Shown here one piece after another: positions 10,238 to 18,931 of a stretch of DNA of 47,879 nt (positions are counted from its first letter, which is position 1; each line of letters starts with the position of its first letter). The notes under the pieces are model-generated. The model saw only the letters and a list, made by a program, of their open reading frames with translations, was not told the DNA's origin and searched no databases. Position numbers and translations under genes: made by a program. The DNA comes from Symsagittifera roscoffensis (lineage: Eukaryota > Xenacoelomorpha > Acoela > Convolutidae): contig NW_026970666.1 in NCBI RefSeq assembly GCF_963678635.1, positions 1 through 47,879 on the forward strand. The letters are read 5' to 3'.

Positions 10238-12843
10238 AAATATTAGTTTTTCTCCAACTCCTTTTTCTGGCAACCTCAAATCAAAACATCAACCCTTCTC
10301 CCCGCACAGGACGCCAAGATTTACTAGTAACACATTACGATTGTGAAGAAAACGAACAAAAAACACTACACAAGTATGCAATAAATCAAGTATCACAATG
10401 TGAAACAGAACCACAAGCTATAGAAACTACAAATGTAATAGCAACACTCTATTCAAAAGCCCGAGCAACAACAGTTACAGGTTATAAATTCACAGCAACA
10501 TTTTCCGAAAAGAAAGTACATTGTTCACAAGTCTCGAACGGAAATAAAAACCGACTTGACCATGAATCATTCTATCAGAGTAATATAGAACGACTTTTAC
10601 ATCTCAATCCCGACGATTGTAAAAATGAATTACTTAGACTAAACATCACACAAAATAAAAACTCCGAAAGAAAGTTAGTATACTTTCAAGTTTTTTCAGA
10701 CTCTGTACATCAATCACAACTTGAAAGACACCAAGGACATATAAAACTAGATGACAAATACCCATATAACGGCGCACACGGACGATTAACCTATGACATA
10801 CACGATAAACATTGGATACCACACATTGGTATAAATAACCCATCAAACTGCAAAGCAGACACAAAAAATAAAGGATACCAGGAAATAATGTTTTTCGATT
10901 GGAAAATACAACTCGAAAAAATACAACTCACACGAGATTTATCAGATAACACAATGATCTATCAAGGAATCAGATTACCTTGTAACAATGATCAAGGTTA
11001 TTGCGACCCTACAACAAGAACACAAGCAACAATTGTTTGGTTCCCTGAAGACACATGTACAACATTTCAAGTAGCAAGAATACACGCTCGAATGATCAAA
11101 TTTCACGACAAATATTTCATACAATCAATACCATATGAACAAGTAAATCCATCACGAAAAATAAGCACTGATTTTCGAAACATTCACAAAATAGAAAATA
11201 AATTAACACGTTTTCAAATATATCAAGAAACAGAACTTGCATGTAAATATAGAAATCCACTTCATAAAACACAATACTCTGAAATACTAGTTGAATACGA
11301 AAATGGATTCGACATGACCACTGGAAAAATAAAAATCGACCCATACGCCACAAGTAAACGCCAAAATGAAGGAACATCATATATACCAGTTAAATTTCAA
11401 AAAAGCACAGGTCAACCTGGTGGACATCTAAAACCCCAAGACGCTCATAGCACACGTTTACAAGAATTATCACTAATGAATACTACATATTTCGGTAATA
11501 TCCACTATGATATTCACTTAGACATGAAACTAGATTATACAATTAGCCGCATTTTTCAAGAAATGTCACTCTCCGAACTAGAAACACTACACCAACTATG
11601 CGAATTAGAAAGAACACAAATATTACAATCACTTGCACTAGCAGTATTAAAAATACCCTACGCAGGATACTTATTATCAGGAAATAGATCAAATTTTTTA
11701 GACTATGAAGGAAACATCTTATGGTTTTATACTTGCACTAAAAAAGTATCACCACTCTACGTTTTTGAAGATAAACGATGTTATAAAAGAATCCCTATCT
11801 TTTATAAGAATAAAGTACATTTCGTTGACACACTTTCACAAAGAACCTATTTCTGGGATACCGCAGTCCCATGTGGATCAGAAAATAGCCACAATGTAGT
11901 ACAACTAAACCCTGACGAAGATAAATATTACCTTCTCACTCCATATCCCACATTAATGCAATCACTCAAGAAATTTTCACCAGAAAGCATTCGCGCTATT
12001 GCTCGAAACCCAAATATAGACTTACAATCCATAGGAATATATTCAAAATCAGATATTCAACATCACATTAGAACACAACAATTCCAAGAATTATTAACAC
12101 AAATGGACACTATACAAAGACAATCAATAGACCAAAATTTACGCAAACTTGCAGAAACCGCAGGATTTGCCGATATCTACACGCAAGACTATAGCGGATA
12201 TTTTAAAGATATTAAAGATTATATATATCTAAACGGTGAAAAATACCGTCCCCAAGATATATCACCAATCAACATTTTTAGCTTTGTTACACTCAAAAAT
12301 GAAATTCTTGATTTTCTAGGATGGCCCTACTACATCTTAGAAAAATTGACTATTTTATACGCAATGTTTAACTTTATTGGATTTCTTTTCTCACTTTTAA
12401 AAGGAATTTACAACACATGTGCTATACACACACAAGTAAATAGACAAGCAAGCGTAGCACGCATACTCTTTGCAGGATTTTTTGGAATCTTTTCTACATC
12501 TATAAACAAAATTCTTTTAGACGCACAAATAAAAGAATACAATACAAAAATAGCAACACGACAGAACACATACGACGAAGAACATAACAATGTAGACACA
12601 ACGCCAACGGCACCACAATTACCACCCCTACCACATAACCATCCACTATCCCTAGTCCCACGAAATTTTCGAAATTTAGCAATCACACATAATCCAAATT
12701 TTCGACCAACCACATCACAAAGTCCCATCCAACATATAATGACACACCAGTCACAGGATGATAATACTTATGAACAAATTATTGAACAACCCCATACCAC
12801 CGCTTTTCAGTCTCAAAATAATCATTTTTTTAGCCCACGATGA
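10225..12843 (+). CDS. envelope-like glycoprotein (chuvirus G-like)
   Basis: An 872-codon frame from ATG 10225. Residues 1-18 form a clear signal peptide. The ectodomain is rich in Cys and N-x-S/T sites. An early Tyr-Asp-Cys with a second Cys about 20 residues on, a block where two Cys flank a Trp near residue 272, and an L-C-x-x-E-R motif near 459 followed by a C-Y block recall the glycoproteins of chuviruses and their relatives carried by invertebrate LTR elements. Two hydrophobic segments near the C-terminus (about 705-730 and 745-762) would anchor it, followed by a ~110-residue Pro/Asn/Thr-rich tail. It would act at the cell or virion membrane in attachment and fusion. Its ATG overlaps the end of ORF X by 13 nt, and its TGA overlaps the ATG of ORF Y. 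The envelope call is firm on architecture; the chuvirus affinity rests on remembered motif order and needs a profile search. Confidence 0.75.
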   Translation: MYILKILVFLQLLFLATSNQNINPSPRTGRQDLLVTHYDCEENEQKTLHKYAINQVSQCETEPQAIETTNVIATLYSKARATTVTGYKFTATFSEKKVHCSQVSNGNKNRLDHESFYQSNIERLLHLNPDDCKNELLRLNITQNKNSERKLVYFQVFSDSVHQSQLERHQGHIKLDDKYPYNGAHGRLTYDIHDKHWIPHIGINNPSNCKADTKNKGYQEIMFFDWKIQLEKIQLTRDLSDNTMIYQGIRLPCNNDQGYCDPTTRTQATIVWFPEDTCTTFQVARIHARMIKFHDKYFIQSIPYEQVNPSRKISTDFRNIHKIENKLTRFQIYQETELACKYRNPLHKTQYSEILVEYENGFDMTTGKIKIDPYATSKRQNEGTSYIPVKFQKSTGQPGGHLKPQDAHSTRLQELSLMNTTYFGNIHYDIHLDMKLDYTISRIFQEMSLSELETLHQLCELERTQILQSLALAVLKIPYAGYLLSGNRSNFLDYEGNILWFYTCTKKVSPLYVFEDKRCYKRIPIFYKNKVHFVDTLSQRTYFWDTAVPCGSENSHNVVQLNPDEDKYYLLTPYPTLMQSLKKFSPESIRAIARNPNIDLQSIGIYSKSDIQHHIRTQQFQELLTQMDTIQRQSIDQNLRKLAETAGFADIYTQDYSGYFKDIKDYIYLNGEKYRPQDISPINIFSFVTLKNEILDFLGWPYYILEKLTILYAMFNFIGFLFSLLKGIYNTCAIHTQVNRQASVARILFAGFFGIFSTSINKILLDAQIKEYNTKIATRQNTYDEEHNNVDTTPTAPQLPPLPHNHPLSLVPRNFRNLAITHNPNFRPTTSQSPIQHIMTHQSQDDNTYEQIIEQPHTTAFQSQNNHFFSPR

Positions 12844-14645
12844 GCCGACAACTTGGATCCCTACACCGATCAAATTCCCACCCAACCAACCTCACCTCTC
12901 CAATCCCAATAATACCACTTTTTGCTTTTCCGCCACCCGATTTCCCATCTAATAATGTAACATCAGGCATGAATTCCGACACTAATTCACACATCTCAGT
13001 TTTATACTCCACCTCACAACTCAATAACCCGAATATTGAAACCCCCGATGAATTCGCAGATTCAGAACCATCCCCATCCAATAATTTTCATAACTCTTCA
13101 AATTTTTCTCAACCCCCTTTTCAACCTATATTATCAAATAACCCTGACCCAATCAATTCTACACCCTCTTATGCTTCCCAAGTTACCCCAACCTACTCCT
13201 CATTTCATTCTGACCAATCATCTAATTCTCCAGACACCCCCCGAATCTCCCCAGAGCTAGATAATTTTATTACCCTCCAACAACAACCCTACCACCTTCA
13301 CACCCCAACCATAAACCAAATCTCTTCCACAATAGATTCATCCAACCCCCCTACCCCTACACCCTCTTCAAATTATACTGAATCATTAGCACCATCATCC
13401 ACATCTAATGAATCTTCACTCAACACTAATAGAGCTTACCGCACTTTTAAAAGAAAGTTCCCCAACCATCCTTTCCCAGCAAAACCAGGAACAGCCCGTG
13501 AATACATCAACCATCCCAAGCACACTAATACAAAAGAATTTTTAGCTATCACCTTACCCTCATTCCCACAATACACCTTAAACACCCCTCAGGACACTAA
13601 CGAGACACGCAGCTTTGTAGACGAATACGTTTTAATGCCCACTCTCTCTTGGACCTCATATTATTATTTTACTAATCCCCTTTGCTTACCTTTATCTAGC
13701 ACTCACATCGATATAGAGCGAAATAAGGACATGCTATATCGACTCACTACACCACTAACCGCTAGACAATTTACTTACGTTGGATATAAAAAATCACTAA
13801 AAACACACACTGCACCTAGAGCTAATGAATATACACTCGAATACTATGATCACAACATCATCAGAGCTAACCAAGATCAATTCTTAGACGACGATCGCTT
13901 CGCTAATCCACAAATCACCGAGAAATTTTTCATCACAACACCATATGTATTTACATTAAATATCTTCGATCGAAAGTTTGACCACATTATTTCAGAAGCA
14001 CTAACAGACACACAAGCATACGAAAGTTTTAAAGAACGCTTCCAAATATTTTCACTAACCTTTCATTTCCTTGCACCACACGAAAGAGATTCACACTGCT
14101 CACACGATATTATGTTGCGCACTAAACAAACCCACACATATAGTTATTATCGTTTCATCCAAAATCACTTTGACCTACACACACCTTCTAGACAACCACA
14201 CCATCGTTTTCAGTTCATTAATTCCAAATACACTTCACCATTTTTCCTCAATTTCACATATTGCATTAAAGATACTAACCTTCATGGTATTCTTCGCAAT
14301 TATGATCCCATAACCCAAATGTACATCTTCTGTCCCATCACCAAGACCTTCAACGCCGAAGAATCCCGACCCTTCCTCATCCCGCACGAGTTTGTACAAC
14401 CTATAGAAATCCCAATTTTAGAATTCATCCACAACACTAAATTCAATCACAAATTATATAATCTAATCCAAAACACACCTTACGAGTTTGCAGTTGGCAC
14501 TGAAGAACTAACCACAATTAAAGCACTTCAATTGCTTTGGCCACTGCTTCAAACTAAAAATATCATCCGCATCTTAGCTAAACTACTAACAACTTCCGAT
14601 CTCATCCACGACATTTTCCCCCACGGTTTTTTCCCCGACGACTAA
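12840..14645 (+). CDS. ORF Y: 601-aa protein of unknown function
   Basis: ATG 12840-12842 overlaps the envelope stop as ATGA, a classic termination-reinitiation geometry. Residues 1 to ~195 are Pro/Ser/Thr/Asn-rich and probably disordered. From about 200 to the end the sequence looks globular, rich in His, Phe, Tyr and Thr, with no predicted membrane segment or signal peptide. It shares with ORF X the plan of a disordered N-terminus and folded C-terminus, though I see no clear sequence similarity. A perfect splice-donor-like CAG/GTAAGT starts just after its stop codon. I do not recognise any family. Being translated with the envelope suggests a structural or accessory virion role, which is inference only. 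Confidence 0.75.
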   Translation: MSRQLGSLHRSNSHPTNLTSPIPIIPLFAFPPPDFPSNNVTSGMNSDTNSHISVLYSTSQLNNPNIETPDEFADSEPSPSNNFHNSSNFSQPPFQPILSNNPDPINSTPSYASQVTPTYSSFHSDQSSNSPDTPRISPELDNFITLQQQPYHLHTPTINQISSTIDSSNPPTPTPSSNYTESLAPSSTSNESSLNTNRAYRTFKRKFPNHPFPAKPGTAREYINHPKHTNTKEFLAITLPSFPQYTLNTPQDTNETRSFVDEYVLMPTLSWTSYYYFTNPLCLPLSSTHIDIERNKDMLYRLTTPLTARQFTYVGYKKSLKTHTAPRANEYTLEYYDHNIIRANQDQFLDDDRFANPQITEKFFITTPYVFTLNIFDRKFDHIISEALTDTQAYESFKERFQIFSLTFHFLAPHERDSHCSHDIMLRTKQTHTYSYYRFIQNHFDLHTPSRQPHHRFQFINSKYTSPFFLNFTYCIKDTNLHGILRNYDPITQMYIFCPITKTFNAEESRPFLIPHEFVQPIEIPILEFIHNTKFNHKLYNLIQNTPYEFAVGTEELTTIKALQLLWPLLQTKNIIRILAKLLTTSDLIHDIFPHGFFPDD

Positions 14646-14654
14646 CAGGTAAGT
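14646..14654 (+). promoter_or_regulatory. splice-donor-like site after ORF Y
   Basis: CAG/GTAAGT follows the ORF Y stop directly (GT at 14649-14650). Its context, ACAGGTA then YGAATTATA, resembles the CAG/GTACGAATTATA just upstream of the small membrane-peptide gene (8885-8899). It could be a real donor for a 3' UTR intron or a junction signal. Confidence 0.4.
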
Positions 14655-16260
14655 ATGAATTATACATATTACTAACTAATTAAAATATTAGAAACTCACC
14701 ATTCTTCATCCATGTATTCTTTAGAATTTTAGCCTTCATCCGACAATCATCTAGAAAATTCAAAAAAGAAAAATAAAAAATCGAAAACTTCTCCAAACAA
14801 TTTAAAATTCTATTAATCTTTTGCACCAACAAATTAAATAAATTTAATACCAATGCAGTAAATTAATTTTTTAACATTTTTCCCCCACATGCAGTAAATC
14901 TAATTATGATGAAAATTTGTAACTTAATTTTTCCCAATAACTAGCAGTAAATTTCAAAATTCTATGTAGTAAATTGATAAAACAAAAATGCAGTACTAAC
15001 CTTTTGATATTTCCATTCATTCGCACAGAAATTCTATCCACACTCGCACAGCTCGCCCACGAAGAATTGTTTAAAATAATGAATTTCAGTTTCAAGCTTT
15101 CACACTCAACAACTCTAACACAAGATAACACGTTTCAAACTTTCCTTTAACCCGGTTGGAAAGGAATCATATACTAAACAAAACTAACCAACGCAGCTTA
15201 CTAAATACCACAAATCATAGAATAACAGCATGACTAAGAAAAGGAAACCAGCGGTACCCAAACCGGATTAACCCAGTTTAAAACTGGATAATTTATTCTT
15301 TTGAAGACTATTATAAAGTCCCAGAAAGAAATAATAAAACACAAAAAAGTCGAAAGACAAACCCATACTACAAACAATTTGATTTTTGAAAAAAGGACAC
15401 AACCAACAAGACATAAGAAAAACCACAACAAACCCAACATAAAACGTTGTCACATAACAGGACCCCTCCCAAAAACCGCATGCAATCATACTCCCACTCC
15501 TGGCCTAACCCACCAGGAAGGACGTCCTGAGCATGCTCTATAGCCGGCCTAACCCACCGCGCTACATCCACGCTTTGTGACCACACTCCTATTTTTAATA
15601 AGAGCTACGCAAGGGTGAGTAACTCTTCAAAATAACCGAACTAAAACAAAAAACTTTTGTGAAAACAACTAACTAGAATCATAATTAAAAAATATTAAAC
15701 TAATAAAAGTTTTATAAAATGTAAATTACATTATGCAATACATAGATCAGAATACAACACCAAGGACGAACATCTAAAGACAAAACGACCCCACTACACT
15801 CGAGAGAGAATGGCCAACTACAATCGATATGCCGCTCACAATCACAACTCAAAGGATTTAGAGTACGACTTGACTTCGCAGAAAAGGACTTCATTGAACT
15901 AGACCAATGACCACCTCGATGTTCAAGTATACGTACAGATCCGAGTAACCAGGCATCCCCTCCACGCACAATCTCCACGCCATTCCCAAACTAGATCAGA
16001 CACAAAAGAAGTTCTCCACGAAGAACAGAAAAACCTGACATAGCCAACCATTCTGAAATCAGATTTGAGTTTGTTGCGAAGACTTAGTCGTTGTCACTAG
16101 AAGACACAACGTCTTATGTCCCTAACTCCAGCTTCCTGGAACTTCTCTAACAAAGAGGAAACGGAAGAAAATCATGATGTTCGCCAAATACCAACGTCCA
16201 TCATCCATCCTTCGAATTGCAGAAGAACTATTCTAAAAAACTCTGTAAAACCCGGATGGG
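14655..16260 (+). other. 3' non-coding region of element 1
   Basis: About 1.6 kb with no credible coding frame. It holds a cluster of GCAGTAAAT-type motifs (14853-14996), a perfect 7-bp inverted repeat CCAGTTT-A-AAACTGG (15273-15287), and two copies of GGCCTAACCCACC near 15504 and 15547. The purine-rich end just before the 3' LTR (GGATGGG, 16254-16260) could be part of a polypurine tract. The A/C bias fades after about 15,500. Confidence 0.6.
14853..14996 (+). repeat. cluster of ATGCAGTAAAT motifs
   Basis: Near-copies of ATGCAGTAAAT occur at 14853, 14889, 14943 (AGCAGTAAAT), 14964 (ATGTAGTAAAT) and 14989 (ATGCAGTAC), irregularly spaced over 144 bp. They look like a degenerate short repeat or a set of binding sites. 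Confidence 0.5.
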
Positions 16261-16680
16261 TGGAACCTGATCTAAACTATATTTTATGATTGGATAAATT
16301 AGATATTTTACCAATGTAAAGTATTTAATATTAACCAATCATGATCCATCTAACTAACAACCCACTTATTTGTAAGTGCTGAAATTACTTGTAATTTCAG
16401 CACCAGAGAGATTTGAATTTAACTTAGAAATTAGTTGAACTCTCCCGAGTACTTCAGCAGCCGCAATAAACCAGTATACCCTAGATCTATTGAGCCTAGA
16501 AGAGACTAGTTAAACAACCTGAGACTAGATAGTATAAGAGTAAGATTAGGATCGGTATTAGACTAAGAAGTTGCACGAATCTATCCGGCCGAAAATAAGA
16601 TAGCGTGACGAGCAGACGGTGTACCCTATCCGAAATTACTCTATGAGTTATACCCATCGCATATAACTCAAATTTTAACC
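16261..16680 (+). repeat. 3' LTR of element 1
   Basis: The first 173 bp match the 5' LTR segment with one difference. Unlike the 5' copy it continues past the match (TTAGTTGAACTC) and contains AATAAA at 16465-16470, a reasonable polyadenylation signal for the R region. The right edge is uncertain; I place it before the dispersed repeat starting near 16,690. Confidence 0.7.
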
Positions 16681-16694
16681 ATGTAAATCCACCC

Positions 16695-16765
16695 GTAACA
16701 CCAAAAAGTTGATGCTTATGTGAGGTGTAGGGGGGGGGGGGGGTTTAGGGGGAGAAAAACAGCCC
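16695..16765 (+). repeat. partial copy of G-tract dispersed repeat
   Basis: A short region (GTAACACCAAAAAGTTG, then a G14 run at 16730-16743, then TTTAGGGGGA) resembles the right half of the repeats at 17074-17290 and 20586-20798. A separate G16 tract lies at 16931-16946. Confidence 0.5.
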
Positions 16766-17073
16766 ACTTCGCCTCCACATTTCAAATTTTCAATTTTTGA
16801 AGTTGTCTTACGTATAAGTATAGCTGAATGCGTGACCTTACGATGTAAGGTATGAAGAACAAATGTGTTTGCAATAATTGGTTTGTTCACAATGCAAAAT
16901 GTAAAAAATGTAAAACATAAATTCGAATGAGGGGGGGGGGGGGGGGTTGATTGGAAAAGAGCCCAAAGTTTAAGTGTCCTTGAAAATTGAACTTCAAATG
17001 AGGGAGGAAAGTGGAAAAGAGCGAAAAAATCGAGTTTTTGGCGCGCACTGTCTAAACTATTGTGTAATGGCGC

Positions 17074-17290
17074 CAAAAGCGGGCTCTTTTTCCTTCCCCC
17101 CCCCCCCACCTGCAAATTTTTACATGTAAATTTGTTGACCACTTTATCGGATTGTTATGAAAATTTACATACAGACTAATAAAGCCACGACAAACATATT
17201 TGGTCTTCATACTCAACCTCGTAAAACCACTCGTTACACTAAAAAAATGAAGCTCGTGTGAGTTGGGGGAAAGGAAAAAGAGCCCAAAAG
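17074..17290 (+). repeat. dispersed repeat with C tract, copy A
   Basis: It starts near GGCTCTTTTTCC, runs through C12 (17096-17107) and ACCTGCAAAT, and contains a 22-nt block (17189-17210) identical to 20687-20708, then GTAAAACCACTCGT and a GAGCCC end. It is in the same orientation as the copy at 20586-20798. No transposase is visible, so it may be a non-autonomous element. Confidence 0.7.
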
Positions 17291-18051
17291 CGCTTCAGAA
17301 AATTTTTTGGATGAGTTGGCCAAAAAGGGATGACCAAAATAGGTCCCTTCCTGAGGGCAGGAGGTCGAATCGCGGATGGGAAGAGGCCGTTCGCCCACTC
17401 GGCTCTTTCTCCTCATTTTTCCAAATAGCCTCATTCATGCACCAGGTTGTTTGTTATACGCTTCCGATTTGTTCCATGTTTTTAATCCTGAACGTATCTT
17501 TTTCTGTCCCCACCTTACATAAGTTTCATGTAACGATGGGTTTTAAAAGGTTAAATATCAAGACCAAAAATGTTTGTAACGGCCTAATTAGTCCGTATGC
17601 CAATATTTGTAAGAATCGGTCAATGCGACCCAAAAGAAAAAAGAGACGCCCCCTCCCCATCAAATCCGCTACTGCCTACAATTAATTTCCTGAATGCAAC
17701 CGTAACTCTCAAAATTTCTTTTAATAGGAATGTTTAGTTGACGTTCAAGTTTTATCAGAGGAGGGTTGAAGTAGACTTTTGTGGGGTGAAAATGTCGAAA
17801 TTATCCTAGAAGTCATACTTCTTCAATTCCAGCGGCTAAAAATCCCGCTCTTTTGAATTCATTGCAGCTTCCAAGACAATCAATGTCTAATATGTCGCTG
17901 GATGTTAATTTTGGATGTGCGTTTAATTTTTCTAGCTAATCGCTGAACTTAATACCCATAAAATTTTCCGTTTTAGCGGTTAATTTTTCGAATATCTAGA
18001 TGGTTTTCAAAAAACAATCACTCCGCTTGCAGAACAACAAAAAATTAACTT
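17291..18051. other. intergenic, nothing recognised
   Basis: The short frames here lack protein-like features. An inverted pair of GGAAAAAGAGCC / GGCTCTTTCTCC-type sequences (about 17272-17410) hints at another small foldback. I see no gene, RNA gene or element end. Confidence 0.5.
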
Positions 18052-18058
18052 TATAAAT
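18052..18058 (+). promoter_or_regulatory. TATA box of the cystatin gene
   Basis: TATAAAT lies 47-53 bp upstream of the cystatin ATG, a suitable distance for a transcription start near 18080-18090 and a short 5' UTR. Assigned by position only. Confidence 0.4.
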
Positions 18059-18104
18059 GAAGTAAATTTGGAATTTTCCTTCAAAATCAAAAATAGAGTA
18101 AAAA

Positions 18105-18692
18105 ATGCAATCACTCTCAATTGTCATATTTGCAGTAGTGTTTGTATCTTTCGTGGAATCTCAGAGAATGTTTCCCGGAAACATGAGAAGGGGAGGAGAG
18201 TGGGCGCCGGTAGAACCAGCATCCAAGTGTCAGCCCATCGTGGACGCTCTGAAGCTGAAAATAGGAGAGGAAATGCGTTGGATGTACAAAGAGTTGGAAG
18301 TATTTGGCTGCAAGAGATTAGCAGTCAATGGGTACAAATATAAAATGGGAGTAAGTATTAATGAATTGGTTTGAATCTTTCGCACCCAAATACCTTTGGA
18401 GCCCAATTCTCAAAACCATCGTTGCTACGTAGCTTTTTGAAAAACCCAAATCTTAGCGATAAGTGGGGTAATGTAAATTGTTATTTAATGCCATAAAGCA
18501 AGATTTTTGAATCGCATTTAACTAGCATTTAGACTCTCAATTTTACTAGCGCTTAGATCATAGATTCAATGCTTAAAAAACTGGTTTAAGGTCGATGCTG
18601 GCTACGAAAATCTGCAGGTCATTGCATATTCATATGGAGACGAATTGACACTCGAGTCAGTAAAAACACTTTCATATCATAAACTTGAATGA
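18105..18692 (+). CDS. secreted stefin-type cystatin (2 exons: 18105-18350, 18591-18692)
   Basis: Exon 1 (82 codons) ends at GGA followed by the donor GTAAGT (18351). The intron is 18351-18590 and ends TTTAAG. Exon 2 (34 codons) continues in phase and stops at TGA 18690-18692, giving 115 aa. Residues 1-19 are a signal peptide. The rest (~96 aa) has the length and layout of a type-1 cystatin: an N-terminal Gly-Gly (30-31), C-Q-P-I-V-D (42-47), an amphipathic helix, then a degenerate first inhibitory loop L-A-V-N-G (72-76) where the family has QxVxG, followed by Y-K-Y-K and the V-D-A-G-Y-E-N-L-Q-V-I strand. It would bind papain-like cysteine proteases outside the cell, though loss of the loop Gln may weaken that. 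Stefins usually lack a signal peptide, so this is a secreted variant. It is the only host gene I see. Confidence 0.8.
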
Positions 18693-18931
18693 ACTGAAAT
18701 TTTAACGCTGTAACTAACATGAGAAAACCAAGAAAAAGCTAAATATATGTTCAATTGAAACGTAGAAAGAACCTAGGATGGAAGGTAACGAAACCAGGAA
18801 GATGGCACTCGTGCCTTTTCAGATTCATCACATCATACGAAGCTTAAGGCTACTTGCAACTTTACTTCAATTGACTTTTAAAGCAAAAATTTGCTTCCCA
18901 AGTTCTGTTTAGACTATAGACTAGAAGCAGG

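Larger units (their letters stand above)
347..16680 (+). mobile_element. giant env-bearing Ty3/gypsy-type LTR retroelement
   Basis: A 173-bp segment beginning TGGAACCTGATC occurs at 347-519 and again at 16261-16433 with one substitution (C366 versus T16280). Both copies start at exactly the same base, and the flanks differ before it, which fits the start of an LTR. The order inside is gag, protease, RT, RNase H, integrase, then extra genes including an envelope-like glycoprotein. This is the Ty3/gypsy (Metaviridae) order. The right end of the 3' LTR is not fixed because the 5' LTR is truncated; 16680 is a rough limit, and I could not identify a target-site duplication. Near-identical LTR segments and long open frames suggest recent insertion, but the frame break in pol and the collapsed 5' LTR argue against this copy being competent as assembled. 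Confidence 0.85.

Noticed and set aside
15547-15564. tRNA-like A-box on the minus strand (TAGCGCGGTGGGTTAGG)
   Set aside because: It resembles a pol III A-box, but I find no B-box at a proper distance and no cloverleaf, so neither a tRNA nor a SINE can be supported.
16675-17142. Minus-strand 155-codon frame
   Set aside because: It runs through three homopolymer tracts that give runs of Pro and Gly. It is repeat sequence without protein features.
17340-17365. B-box-like GAGGTCGAATCGC
   Set aside because: No matching A-box upstream and no tRNA fold.
18068-18343. Overlapping plus-strand frame in the cystatin region
   Set aside because: It is the +1 shadow of cystatin exon 1 and has no signal peptide or domain.
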